DNA of 64,000 bases from Nymphaea colorata (taxonomy: Eukaryota > Streptophyta > Magnoliopsida > Nymphaeales > Nymphaeaceae). Made by a program: the position numbers and the translations under genes. Below, piece after piece: positions 45,691 to 57,699 of this stretch (positions within the stretch are counted from its first letter, which is position 1; the number at the start of each line of letters is the position of its first letter). Location: positions 5,662,174 to 5,726,173 of the forward strand of contig NW_022204507.1 of assembly GCF_008831285.2 (NCBI RefSeq), read 5' to 3'. The notes below the pieces were generated by a model. The model made no database searches. It was given only the letters and a program-made list of their open reading frames with translations, and had not been told where the DNA came from.

Positions 45691-48190
45691 TCAAGACACA
45701 TGCCATTAGTTTTTGTGATTGGTGTATACAAGGAAAGCAACATCAAGCGAGTTTCGAATTTCGTTCTTACATAAGTAGAGACATCCAATAATATATTCAC
45801 ACAAATGTTTAGGGCATAGTGTAGCATTCTTCTGTAGTTGGATCACACTATTTCATGAGCATCATTAATGATTTTTATGGAATGGTTTGGGTTTACTTTA
45901 TGAAGCAGAAAAATGAGGTGTTTTGGGAACGGAAAGAACCAAAACCATTATAGAAAAGCAAACAAGAAACAAATCAAAAATATCTACGAAGCAATAATGA
46001 AAGAGAATTTAAAAACCAAGAGTTTGATGAATTCTACAGATTAGAAAGTATTATTAGGCACTTTACTTGAAAAGGAACAACACAACAGAATGCCATGGTT
46101 GAAAGGATAAATCAAACTTCATTAAAGTGTGCTAGATGCATGTGATTAACTACTGCTCTTCCCAAGATATTTTGGATAGAGGCAACAGCCATTACATGTT
46201 ATTGTAATCAAAACTCATTTGAGTACCATCTACTTCAAGGTGCCTCAAGAGGTTTGGATAAGAAAGACAATAGATTACACTGTTCTTCATATATTTGGAT
46301 GTATTGCCTATGTTCAAGTCCAAGATAATCAATAAAATACATATTTGCTGTATAAAAAAGGAGTAAAGATTTATAGATTGTGGGATCCAAATAACCCAAG
46401 ATCTTTTTATTAGTATGAGTGTGGTTTTTGATGGGCACTCTATAATGAAAGGAACCACATCGACACCATTAGATGATGAATCTCAAAAGGATCAGGTTAA
46501 GAAGCAAACTATTATGGTGGAGCATCAAAACACGGAATGGAATGATGATGAACTTATTGTTCACACAAGTTCAGAGATAGATGATTCATTCAGTCACATT
46601 CAATAGCTATGGTTCAACCAAACAGAACAACAAGGCCACTCCAAAGGTACGTCTACCTGTAATTCAATTGTGTTTGCATTGTTTGATGGTCTTCATGAAC
46701 CAACGAGCTATGACAAGCCACTCAACATAAAAAAAGATAAATCATTAGTTGATGGCTATGCAAGAAGAAATGAAGTCTCTCCATTCAAATGAAACTTGGG
46801 ATCTAGTGGAGTTGCCCAAGAGAAAGAAACCCATTGGTTGCAAGTGGGTTTTACAAGAAGAATGAAGCAACATTTGACAATGGAGCTACAAAATAGAAAG
46901 CCAAACTTGTCACTATATGATATATGCATGGAAAAAGGATTAGATTGGAATAAGATTTCTTCCCCATCTTTAGGCATACTTCAATCATGTGATACTTATG
47001 TTGGTCACATTGCTTAATTTAGAACTACATCAACTTAATATAAACTTTTTCACATGGAGAAGAACAAATTTATGTGAGCAACTTGAAGGCTTTCAAGTCC
47101 AAGGCAAAGCAAATTGAGTTTGCAAGTTAAAGAAGTCTTTGTATGGTTTGAAGCAAACTCCACAAGAATAGTACAAATGTTTATTCCATTATGATTAGTC
47201 ATAATTTTGTTCATTGTGACTATGATTGTCATGTGTATCTCAAGGTACTGAAAGACAGTTCATATGTAATGTTGCCTATATACATTGATGATATGTTAGT
47301 TGTTTTTGAAAACAAGTCTAAGCTAATATGGTTAAAGTCACTATCAAGTATAGACTTTGCAATGAAGGATCTTGGTGAAGCAAAGAAGATTCTTGGTATG
47401 GAAATCAAGAGAAACATGAAGACTAGCAAGCTATTGGTGAACCAGACAAGTTACATGCAACAACATGGCGGATGCTCGACCGGTCTCAGCACCATTGCTA
47501 ATTGACTAGAAGTTGACCAAAGATGACAGCCCTAAGTTAAAAGAATAGGTGGAGCAAACAGCAAAAGTACCATACATAAACACTGTAAGTTGTCTAATGT
47601 ACACCCAACCAGATCTTTGTCAAGTGGTTAGTGTGTGAGCAATTCATGATCAATCCAAGGATGATGCATCGTTAGCAGTCAAGAATGCCATTAAATATAT
47701 GCAAATTCACAAGATATATGCAGTTTATTTGATAATTCATCATCACCAGAAGAAATTGGTTATGTGGATGCAAAATATAGTGGAGCTTTAGACCCTAGAC
47801 AATCAATGGTTGGGTGTCTGTCTACCTTATGTGGTCCAATTTTGTATTTCAAGGAACCAGAACTCTCTCTACTATGGAAGTTGAATATATGGGTCTAATA
47901 GAAACCAGAGAAAAAGCATTATGGTAAAAGGAGTACTCAGACAACTTGGTTTGGATAAAAAGGTATGCCGAGGAGCTGCGACAGCTAAAGTGTTATTCAT
48001 TTAGCCAAAAACCAAGTACTCCATGCTATAAATAAACACATATACATAAGATATTATAAAGTTAGAGAGTGGAATCATCTGAAGATCCATGTTAGTTTAA
48101 CCAAGGTAAAGACCGAAGAGAATGGAGCAGATATATTCATATCGGTGGTAACTCGAAGTATATTCTAGAAATGTTTGAACATAATCAACA
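45690..48190 (+). pseudogene. Copia integrase, reverse transcriptase and RNase H remnants
   Basis: The integrase is barely readable between 45700 and 46420. Reverse transcriptase pieces: ETWDLVELP then KPIGCKWV near 46790-46850; VCKLKKSLYGLKQTPQE near 47117-47165; and at 47191-47505 LPIYIDDMLVVFENKSKL (YIDD variant of the catalytic motif) with KDLGEAKKILGMEIKRN. RNase H fragments run to about 48180. Stops separate nearly every block. Confidence 0.85.
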
Positions 48191-48240
48191 TTGTCGATTC
48201 TCATTGATAGTGAGTTGATTCATACAAGCCAAGGTGGAGT

Positions 48241-48705
48241 TGAGGAGCTATGTATGAGGTCGGTGGAAGCTAAAGATAGTTAATAAGGATGAATAGATTA
48301 AGTAGTTAGCCAAGTAAGGATGATGGATTGCCTCAACTTGAAGTCGTAACTGCAATGGCAAAGGATGAAGATAAAAATGGATAACTTGGAGAACAGCTGA
48401 CATTTTTTTATCCCCATCATTGTTTTTCTATATTGGCTAAGAACGTATCGATATAAAACCTTGCCTAGAAAAGGGTTATATTGGAGGCTTGTACCATGTG
48501 CTTCCAATTATTGAAAGAAAAGATAGAGAGGGAGGGAGAGAGTGACAACAGAGAAAAAAAATTAAGCTTTCAAACTTGTTTGAGAGTGGATGTAGGCTTT
48601 TTAAACCTAACCACCTTATTTCTTGTGTCTTTTTCTTCCTTACCTTTTTTTTTTCCATATGCTGCTAGCTTAGACTCATATTTTATTCCTGAGAGAGGCA
48701 TTACA
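48241..48705 (+). repeat. 3' LTR of the plus-strand Copia
   Basis: About 465 bp from tgaggagc to ...attaca. It is clearly related to the 5' LTR, with many differences. The boundaries are set by alignment and the preceding purine run. Confidence 0.75.
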
Positions 48706-48709
48706 TTAG

Positions 48710-49430
48710 TATCAAACTAGTTATAAGCCATCTTTTACTTAAGGTAATAATCACGATAATTTTCATTGAGATTAGATTATTAACAAGAAAACATGTGTGA
48801 AAGCAGCATATCCCTTCCTCTTGACTACACCCTTCTCTACTAACTAAGATTTAATTCTACATGTAGACAAATCATCGTTTTGCTTGATTATATAAATTCA
48901 CTTGCATCCAATGGTGCTAAAGATATTCTTTTGCATGCAAACATGTTTTCCTTTTTGCATGAACAACTATTTTTTATTGCATATATGGTTTGTTGATATT
49001 CTATGTAAAGGTTTTCTTGATAAAAATATGTTAGTTCATATGAGTCCATGTTCAGACCATGGTTTGTTTCTCAATATTTTGGACTATAGTTTGAAATAAA
49101 TTACGTTGAGTGTACCATCCATTATCATGTGTCTAAGCTCAAGAGTAAAAGATAGTGAAGTGGGAGAGTTTAAGTCAATTTCAAGATTAACACATGATTG
49201 AGTTGGAGATTCAAGGGTAGGACATTCCGTTGTAGAAGTCAATGGAACTGAAGAGTTTGGTGGCTTTCATATTGTTTTGAGGATAGCTGTGGCTATTGAT
49301 AGATAAGATCATATAAGATGAAATTTCTCAAGTTTAGGCGTTGTTAATTATAGAGGAAGCAGGACAAACATGAATGATGCTAATAGAAGATTTTACTTTC
49401 TTTTTGGAACATGAAGGACATTTGTAAACA
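48710..49430. other. No gene recognised
   Basis: AT-rich spacer between two Copia elements. It may contain decayed pol sequence of the next, minus-strand element, but nothing is readable. Confidence 0.35.
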
Positions 49431-49439
49431 TATGCCTCT

Positions 49440-50720
49440 AATTTTTGCATCGAGGTTCCATTTTACCTATATTTGTGTTTTGGAACATTTCAAGTCATTG
49501 CCCACTATCATAGCGGCTGACTCAAAATACTCGTGTTTTGCCACTAAACCTTGATCTAAAGGGACAACATGATATGTGACACATATATCTAGATGCCATG
49601 TGTGTTTTGCATTGGTTTTATAGTCATTACCAGGCTTTCGTAAATCATACAATCTATGGACACATGATTCCTCCTACCATATAGTTGACAAATTATTTAA
49701 CTATATGCGTTTTGATCTTGTATGCCTACCTTTTCATGAACTTTAAAGCTTGAATTAGATCATCTAACACCTTTATTTATGCCTCTACCTCTGCCATGGG
49801 CACAACCACTTCGAGCAAAGAAGCAACTATTGAAAACTCGCTCATTGGTTGTTACTTCTCATTAAGGAGCTCTAAATGTTTCTTTTGATTTATTAGAAGG
49901 TTATGGATCTCACAGGATGGGAGAAGATAGTTCAAAGTTGTCATGATGGTGACAAAATTTTCATACTTCCTAGCCATTAAGCACATGCATAACCAAGTCA
50001 TCCTTGTTTATATTGTCATCAACTGAGCTTTCTCAATCAATGAATAACTTCACATGATTGATATAGCCAACTGTGCAGTTTTCACATTTAGACACATTTT
50101 GGAGATTATGCTCAACTTGAATAATCTATAAATTCGACTATGAGACAAATGCTTTCTCAATGAATAAGCACACTTCTTGAGATTATTGTGAAGGATAATT
50201 TGGCTGACCACTAATTTAGTGATGGTAGCCTTGATTCAACTCAAAGTTAATCATACTTTATCCTTAACTTTTAGAGGTAGGCATGGATGCGGTTATCCAC
50301 ATATTTGAGAATGTCTTAAATCAAGAAATTAATATTTTCAACTATCATTGTTGCAATCAGCTTCAATAATCATTCAATACAATAAGCAAGAGCCATAGAT
50401 TGCACTGATATAGAAGACATAGTTTACTTTGATATCGTTAAATGTTGCAATATATGAGAGAAATAAGGGAGAGAGAGAGAGAGGAGATGGCATGTTACGT
50501 AGTTCTACTTAAAGACAGCCTACATCTATGACAACATTGACTAACTATCGTACTATCACAAATAAAACATCAAGAGGTATAACTGTTGTGTGATTCCAAA
50601 GTGTGCAGATAAGTTCGATAAACCCATTTGAATTTGACAAGTGTGTTCACATTACATATCAGAACAAGTTATGTGATCTAACATTTCCTTTCTAGCTTAG
50701 ATCAGAGCTCTACTTATAGA
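49440..50720 (-). mobile_element. Minus-strand Copia gag/protease fragment with 5' LTR piece
   Basis: At 49467-49652 the frame has HTWHLDICVTYHVV ... SAAMIVGNDLKCSKT, recognisable as the protease region (W-x-x-D-S-G-A-T-x-H-[IV]) with the triad eroded to D-I-C. Upstream, near 49880-49985, KYENFVTIMTTLNYLL and INQKKHLELLNEK match the end of a capsid domain. Near 50431 tttgatatcgttaaatg looks like an eroded primer-site/LTR junction. It is followed by a GA run and acgtagttctacttaaagac, then agcctacatctatgac, the LTR phrase seen in other elements here. Confidence 0.7.
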
Positions 50721-50899
50721 ATGATTGTCTTCTATATGATGCTTTATCAACACAACAGACCATTCTTGCATTTGTCTATTCTTCTTCATATTCATATGAT
50801 TTTTGCATTCAATAGCTTCATCTTTCCATTGCCACCATCAACTTCTTTTTATTAATTATTTATAGCTTTCTTTAACTGCTCTAATAACCTCACCCCCAA

Positions 50900-50962
50900 C
50901 CCCGTGTCTCTTCCCCCATCCCCCGCCCCCTCCCCCCCCCCCCCCAAAAAAAAAAAAAGGGG
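50900..50962. repeat. C-run / A-run low-complexity block
   Basis: Several C runs, then about C15, A13 and GGGG. It gives strong G-quadruplex potential on the minus strand and is a likely slippage or assembly-error site. Confidence 0.9.
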
Positions 50963-50999
50963 CAAGGGGACCAGGATAGTTTGGTGAATTTTTGTTTTA

Positions 51000-52462
51000 G
51001 AACACTGGTCAAACAAAAAATACTCTGTTGTCTTAAGTGTAACATCCTGAAAGTACCCCAATTTTTTTTATATTCATTCATTCATGGGTGTAGCACGACA
51101 TTTATAATCACATGACCTATGTAGTTGGCATAGGTCTGGTCCATCATAAAGCATGTAAAGATAATTTATTGTGTATTAGCACATGACGTGATCTATCCTA
51201 GGCAGTTAATGGTTCTAATCAATCTAAAGACCAGGTTTACATTCATTGATAGTATAGTTCACAACCAAACACATGTCTGGAAGTCTATACCAATAAAAAT
51301 CAACCTTATAATTTACATATTGATGGCCCCACCACTAGTTATGTAGTTGCAAACCCCATATATATATATATATATAATAACAGTTGCATAAAAATTTGCA
51401 CACCAAAACAGTTAGATCTTCCATGATTTTCCTTGCTCATTGTTGTGGGGCACCAAAATCACCTGAAAAATAATATTTTCAAAGCATGAGTATGCTTTCA
51501 CATATTTGATAGGCTCACACACGAGGTGTGTGAAGATGTCACTCACACATACACAACAATATGTTACAACATTATAACAGGAGGATATTCAAACCATGTA
51601 TAAGATATATAAGCAAGGATATCTATCAATATCATTCATGCATTACTTTATTTTGTCATCATTGAATATTAACCCGTAAAGCACAAGCTCAGGTGATATA
51701 TTTGATTTCATGATCATCTCTTAATCATTTCCACCTATTTTTAAGTACTGCTGTAGTTAGTTTTCCCACCAATAGAACCCAGTGATGAGTTCCCTGTTAA
51801 CAGATTCGGAGGGCAAAGGGGGGAAACAAGGGATTTACCGTGCCTGGTCCCTTTGGACCTAGACCCTAATGAGTCGGAGCTTTACATTGGGTTGATAGTC
51901 TAGTCAAACTTCACATGTTTGAGCAGGATTACTAGGATTACTGCCTAAATCACTCCCACCGAGTCTTCTCCAGTGGCACATGATAGAGAAATAAGAACTG
52001 CAATCATTAAATTTCCTAGAAACCATCATACTCTTCCAATTTCTCCGCCATGCATATTTGTTTCCATGGGAAAAGTTGGACATTTTCCAAATCATCATTA
52101 ATTTCCATGTTGATAAAAAGCTAGCTTTGCCACCCACATGCAGGATGCCTTTATTTTTTTTGGCCTCCAGAAAATAGCTAGCCTGCAAAAAATTTAGGGC
52201 AGAACAAAGAAGAGATGCATTTCTAAATGGGAAAATAATGGACAGACACTAATATTAAATAATTTGTTTGGATTAAAGGGGTCAGATCCATCATATAATA
52301 AGTTTGGATTCAGACTCAGACTCCTACTTTTTAAATAATCTATATCTAATCGGGTCGAATCTTTTTCCTGAATCTTGGGCTCGGATGTTGAAGTGTTCGG
52401 ATACAGAAGGAGACCAGCTTATGTAGCCTGACCATCTGCAAGATATGACCAAAAAGGTAGAA

Positions 52463-52494
<32 letters not shown>

Positions 52495-52590
52495 CAAATT
52501 TGTATATGATAAGTGCCAGGTCTGCATCGTTTAAAACATCCAATTGCTTAAAAAAAGGACCAGTATATAGGCACCAAAATATTCCAGCAA
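51000..52590. other. No gene recognised; (TA)n tracts
   Basis: Includes (TA) runs at 51358-51376 and 52467-52492. The minus-strand frame at 51904-52188 has no recognisable domain. Confidence 0.35.
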
Positions 52591-52594
52591 TACC

Positions 52595-53175
52595 TCAATG
52601 TCGGCATGGAAAAAGATCAGCTTGTAGTGAAGCCTGAAAACCCAGCATCGAAAGGTCTCCAAGAAGGGGCATGGTGGAGCCCAGCAGAAGGGTTTCCTGA
52701 ACATTGCTTTGCAGTTTGTAACCTGCAACATGTTACCAATTAGTTTGCTGATTTTTTCTCCGGTTGTACATCGGAGAAGAAAGATTGAATGCAGTAGATC
52801 GGGCGGTTAAGTAGCTAGCTGGAGCTTCTGGCCAATGAAATAATTAAGTTGTCACTGAAGATACATATAATTAACAACGAAGAACACATGAAATAATTTA
52901 GAAAGTTAGAAGCACTACCCACCTGCATAAGAAAGGAAGAGGGAGCCGGCTGTGCCAAGAGAAGTGAAGCCCATGTACAAGGCATGGGAGGGGGAACCCG
53001 CCGTGAAAAGGCTGGTGGAAGGAGGATTCATAAGTGCAAATCCAATCAGCAGGTTATACTTAATCCTGCTACTCCGAGATGATACACTTCTTTCCAGCCC
53101 AGTTTGCGCTTCAATTTTGACAAAATCACACGCTAATTTCAGACCGATGCAACAAACAGAGACATGGCGACGCAA
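52595..53175 (-). CDS. Candidate two-exon gene end, possible membrane protein, unidentified
   Basis: The minus-strand exon from about 53110 to 52923 reads ...RIKYNLLIGFALMNPPSTS and SHALYMGFTSLGTAGSLFLS. It ends at a donor CAG|GTGGGTAG. A good acceptor (ATGTTGCAG) precedes 52722. Splicing joins the phases exactly and the frame continues for about 42 codons (YKLQSNVQETLLLGSTMP ... FQASLQADLF) to a TGA at 52595-52597. The exon has two hydrophobic stretches. The 5' end is unresolved: the open frame reaches 53175 without an ATG, and the first in-frame ATG is internal. I cannot name the family. The adjoining sequence is tandemly duplicated but this exon is not. Confidence 0.35.
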
Positions 53176-53256
53176 GAAGGTTACAGCCTCAAGGAAATTG
53201 CAAATGGGCTAGTTAACAAGTCTCACCATCATCGGACGCCTCCTCTCGGCTACTAA
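53164..53256 (+). CDS. Small ORF, 30 residues, copy 1
   Basis: It encodes MATQEGYSLKEIANGLVNKS followed by a short His-Arg-Pro tail and TAA. It is conserved in both tandem copies with a single residue change (position 2, A to E), although recent duplication alone could explain that. No family is recognised. It may be a first exon, a small peptide gene or chance. It overlaps the antisense strand of the candidate gene's 5' side. Confidence 0.25.
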   Translation: MATQEGYSLKEIANGLVNKSHHHRTPPLGY

Positions 53257-54200
53257 TCCTCCCGTCAACTCTTCCTTGATCAAGGTCTGCCACCACCTCC
53301 TTCATGAAGGTCATTTCTTTCCTCTCTTTTCTTCCTTGCAGATGTCTCCCTCTCCCTCTCTTTCTCCGACACGATGACGACGGTCTCAGCAGCGAAAAGA
53401 TAATGAGAGGACGAGGTCTTCCTTGCAGATGTCTTCGTCTTAATTTCGTTTTTCCTTCTTCGTCATTGCTCTCTCAATTCACGTTAATTTCTCCTTTCTG
53501 GCTCTCCCACTTCCTGCTGATTTCATTCTTCGTCTTCGCACGCTCTCTCTCTCTCTCTAACCGCGACACGACAGCAACGAGGTCTGACGGGAAAGAATGG
53601 GAGGACAAGGGCCGGGAAGGTGCCGCAGTGCTTCCTGTAAATTTCGGGTTTCAATCTCCATCCTTGCTCTCTCACTTTCACGTTAGTTTCTCCCTCCTTG
53701 CTCTCTGGCTTCCTCCTAATTTCGTTTCATCCTCGCACGTTCTCTCTCTCTCTCTCTCTCTCTGAATTTCATCTTTAACGGGCAGAACAGCCGATCGACT
53801 CTCTCTCTCTCACAATTGCAAAAGCTCGTTCATAAAACAACTTACAATATTGATTTAATGAGAGCAGATCCTTACTTTAAAAATGGTAAAACAATTGAAG
53901 GAAGACTTTAAAATGTGATGCCCCAAACTACCTTCAAATACATTGAAGTGGATAAATATTGTGGTTGTTTATTTACATGTTTAAATATAAGGATCGAAAA
54001 TTTGATGGAAAGCTTCTATAAATTGCTATTATACACCACTTATATATACATAATATATATTCTTTAAATATTATTTTATTTGCTAATATTGTTTTTTTGG
54101 TTTTGAATTTTTTGTAAAATGTGTATATGATAGTATTGTTTTTTTGCCTATTCGTAATAAATTCACATGCTAATTTCAGACCGATGCAACAAACAGAGAC

Positions 54201-54293
54201 ATGGAGACGCAAGAAGGTTACAGCCTCAAGGAAATTGCAAATGGGCTAGTTAACAAGTCTCACCATCATCGGACGCCTCCTCTCGGCTACTAA
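54201..54293 (+). CDS. Small ORF, 30 residues, copy 2
   Basis: Second copy of the 30-residue frame, differing from copy 1 only at residue 2. The downstream bases are identical through the stop. Confidence 0.25.
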   Translation: METQEGYSLKEIANGLVNKSHHHRTPPLGY

Positions 54294-55152
54294 TCCTCCC
54301 CTCAACTCTTCCTTGATCAAGGTCTGCCACCACCTCCTTCATGAGGTCATTTCTTTCCTTTCTTTTCTTCCTTGCAGATATCTCCCTCTCCCTCTCTTTT
54401 ACCGACACGACGACGACGGTCTCAGCAGCGAAAAGATAATGAAAGGACGAGATCTTCCTTGCAGATGTCTTCGTCTTAATTTCGTTTTTCATTGCTCTCT
54501 CAATTCACGTTAATTTCTCCTTTCTGGCTCTCCCACTTCCTGCTTATTTCATTCTTCGTCTTCGCACGCTCTCTCTCTCTCTCTAACCGCGACACGACAG
54601 CAACGAGGTCTGACGGGAAAGAATGAGAGGACAAGGGCCGGGAAGGTGCCGCAGTGCTTCCTGTAAATTTCGGGTTTCAATCTCCATCCTTGCTCTCTCA
54701 CTTTCACGTTAGTTTCTCCCTCCTTGCTCTCTGGCTTCCTGCTAATTTCGTTTCGTCTTCGCACGCTCTCTCTCTCTCTCTCTCTCTGAATTTCTTCTTT
54801 ACCAGGCAGAACAGCCGATCGACTCTCTCTCTCTCACAATTACAAAAGCTCGTTCATAAAACAAATTACAATATTGATTTAACGAGAGTAGATCCTTACT
54901 TTAAAAATGGTAAAACAATTGAAGGAAGTCTTTAAAATGTGATGACCCAAACTACCTCAAATACATTGAAGTGGATAAATATTGTGGTTGTTTATTTACA
55001 TGTTTAAATATAAGGATCGAAAATTTGATGGAAAGCTTCTATAAATTGCTATTATACACCCCTTATATATACATATATATTCTTTAAATATTATTTTATT
55101 TGCTAATATTATTTTTTTGTTTTTTAATTTTTTGTAAAATGTGTATATGATA

Positions 55153-55495
55153 GCCTATTCGTAATAAATTCAGCTGAATTTCTTGCCCTGGGAAATTCAC
55201 TTGAAAGCCTATTTTTTATAATACTGCCGTTCACATATAAATGTTTTTGATATATAACATTAACAAAAGTGATCTAATTTTGTTTGTGTTAAAATTTTGG
55301 GAATGATACAGTAGCGCTATTGTTTTTTTGCCTATTCGTAATAAATTCAGCTGAATTTCGTGCCCTGGGAAATTCACTTGAAAGCCTATTTTTTATAATA
55401 CTGCCGTTCGCATATAAATGTTTTTGATATATAACATTAACAAAAGTGATCTAATTTTGTTTGTGTTAAAATTTTGGGAATGATACAGTAGCGCT
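55153..55495. repeat. Tandem duplication, 177-bp unit, two copies
   Basis: Unit 1 (55153-55329) and unit 2 (55330-55495) differ by only two substitutions. Both start with gcctattcgtaataaattca, the same word that ends copy 1 of the 1.04-kb duplication, so the two duplications share a junction sequence. Confidence 0.95.
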
Positions 55496-55499
55496 CATA

Positions 55500-57115
55500 G
55501 ATCCTGAAACGACTCCCAAGGGCAAGGTGGACCTCTGTTCGACCATTCACACACTTTTTTGTTGAGGACTATTTTTTATTTTTGTAAGAAACAGGTCTAT
55601 AATCTTCATTTCATTTTTACCATATAAAATGTCTATTTTCTCCAAACGAAAGCATTTTAGTCATTTCATGCTCAAAAATACACTCAAGGGAAAAGAAGGG
55701 GGTACAGGTTAATTTTATAAAAAATATACATTTTACACTTTTATAAAAAAATATACATTTTAAACGGAATTATTTTGGTCATGCAGACCCTTGTGTATGA
55801 GATGAAAAAAGCAAGGTGCCCCCAACTTTTGACCAAGTTGCCCTAACTTTCAACCAAACTTCGGATTTTGACACAACTGCTATGATCTGGCAGACTAGCA
55901 TTATCAATTTGATGGACGAATATCTATATCATAATTTGCCATTGTGAAAAATAATTAGGTTGATTTCACCAATTTGTCACGATCTTTTTGGATGTTCATA
56001 TATTTAGGTTTGAATTATTACATGGAAGAGACCTCAATAGCCATTCAAATGGAACCCTAATTGTTCATTGGGTATTCTCATGTTAATAGTCGACTTTCAA
56101 AAAGCGTGGACATTGGATATTAGATATTTATTGGAAACTAAATTCGAACTTAATACAAATTCAGATACCCATCCAATCGGTTGTGTTTTTTAAATACAGA
56201 TCCAATTTCATCTTTTAATCTAATATTAATTTTTTTTTCCATATCTCTCTCTCGTTTTGTTTTTGGAGTTTATTCAATCGGACAACGGATCCAAATTGGA
56301 TTTTATGGCATCCTCATCTGAGGGAGACTTAGAATTTTGTTCCAGTGAATGCCTGAATGGGGTTCTTCATGAAATTTAATTTTACTCGTTTTTCTGATAT
56401 CTATACAAACCAATTTTTTCAAAAGAAATTTCCTTTCTTTTTAACCTTTTTGAAATTAAGCAAGCATGTGTTTGGCAGCCCCTATCATGAACTTGAGCAT
56501 CCAAACTCTTTTCACTAGAGTATCCATTCGATGTTTCACTTGATTCAATGCTCTCTCTCTCTCTCTCTATGTGAGACGGAAGAATAAGATTCAGAAAACA
56601 TAGAGAGAGATCGAGAGCAGCAGAGCCAAACCACCACAGATGTGTGGGAAGATGATATCAATGTTCATATATAAAGATCATTCTGAAACTGTCCTCAATG
56701 AATAGATATACCCAAGAGGCATGTTCAATTTTATCTTATATGTGCTGGAACTGAAATATTTCTTGTCGTTGAGGAAATTGGGACGTAAATTCAGACAAAT
56801 TTCTTAACCTTTTCCTGGAAACTGAAGTTGCCATTTCATGCATGCTTGCAGGTGAAATTGAAAGACGATGACGTTTTGGAAAATTATATGTTTAATACGC
56901 GGGTTTGACAAACTTGCAGAAATGCTGATCGTGAATTGCATTGACATTTCCATGACATTGCACGGCCATTTCCCTGCTAATCTACAATGCGTACGCGTTC
57001 TGAAATGGTGATCAAATTAATGCCAATGTTTGTGTGTTCAGACGTTGCGTTTGGAAGATGACGAACTAGTAGAAAGCTAGCAGGCAGGCTTCATACACTA
57101 ACCAGCTAGTCGTTT
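55500..57115. other. No gene recognised
   Basis: AT-rich. A (CT)n tract lies at about 56548-56568. Bases 56140-56240 resemble the diverged repeat near 2850-3100. Confidence 0.35.
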
Positions 57116-57120
57116 GTTCA

Positions 57121-57437
57121 AGCTTGTTTGGATAGAAAGGAAAGGAAATGATAGAATTTATAATATTTTAAAATAATACCCCTAACATTCAAAATGTTTA
57201 AAAATTGAGAGGGGCATAAATGGTAGAAAGAGGCAGAGGTTTTCTTTCTTTCCCAATTCGTCCAATTTTGGAGGGATTGGATTTACATTATATTTTCCTT
57301 TCCTTTTCCTCCCTTTGCAACCAAACAAACTTTTTAGTTTCCTTTCATTTCCCTCCTTTCTAATTAATCAACCAAACAAATGATTGATTGTCGAATCCCT
57401 CCTTTTCCCTCCCTTTCTCTCCATCCAAACAGGGCCT
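57121..57437. mobile_element. MITE-like fold-back element
   Basis: The left end reads gcttgtttggatagaaagga. The reverse complement of the right end reads ggccctgtttggatggagag followed by aaagggaggg. The arms pair over roughly 35-40 bases with mismatches, and further fold-back text (aaccaaacaaa) lies inside. The length, about 315 bp, and the G-rich tgtttgg ends fit Tourist- or hAT-like MITEs. No clear target duplication was found. Confidence 0.6.
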
Positions 57438-57699
57438 TAGGGTTTCACCTTGGAGGAATCTTCTGAACGGCAACATATAGGAGGAAATGGATGAAACAAG
57501 AAAAATTGTCGCAAGCGGTTCAAATAAATGTAAACTTTATGCCCATCGATGTTGTTAGTTAGCAAGCAGAACAGTGTTTCAACTACCGACACTTGATGTT
57601 TCAAGTGCCGGTGACAAGGTGTTGACAATAGGCATATCTGGTGCAGTGTGTCTATAAAGTAGATTAAGTCGCCAAGATCTCTTAGTGCAAATTGATGGT

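Larger units (their letters stand above)
43902..48705 (+). mobile_element. Plus-strand Copia element with two diverged LTRs
   Basis: The LTRs at about 43902-44362 and 48241-48705 align throughout (ggtggaagcta, gattaagtagtta, tataaaa, tgtgcttccaa) but differ at many positions, so this is much older than the 26.9-32.2 kb element. The primer site tggtatcagagc is at 44365-44376, and a polypurine-like aaggtggag lies at 48231-48239. Domain order is gag, zinc knuckle, protease, integrase, reverse transcriptase, RNase H. Most frames are broken. No matching target duplication was found (gctgg left, ttagt right). Confidence 0.88.
53125..55152. repeat. Tandem duplication of ~1.04 kb, two copies
   Basis: Copy 1 is 53125-54160 and copy 2 is 54161-about 55152, offset 1037 bp. 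They are nearly identical apart from a few substitutions and small indels. Each copy contains a small ORF, two related CT-rich sub-blocks (cttccttgcagat...ctctctctctct) and an AT-rich tail. The copies meet at the word gcctattcgtaataaattca (54146-54165), which recurs at 55153 and 55330. The high identity implies a recent event. Confidence 0.95.

Noticed and set aside
43861-48710. Alternative LTR start at 43866/48211 with a near TSD (ttaat/ttagt)
   Set aside because: It needs a mismatch in the TSD and leaves no polypurine tract before the 3' LTR. The 43902/48241 boundary fits the purine run better.
52952-53212. Plus-strand 86-codon frame
   Set aside because: Antisense to the better-supported spliced minus-strand candidate.
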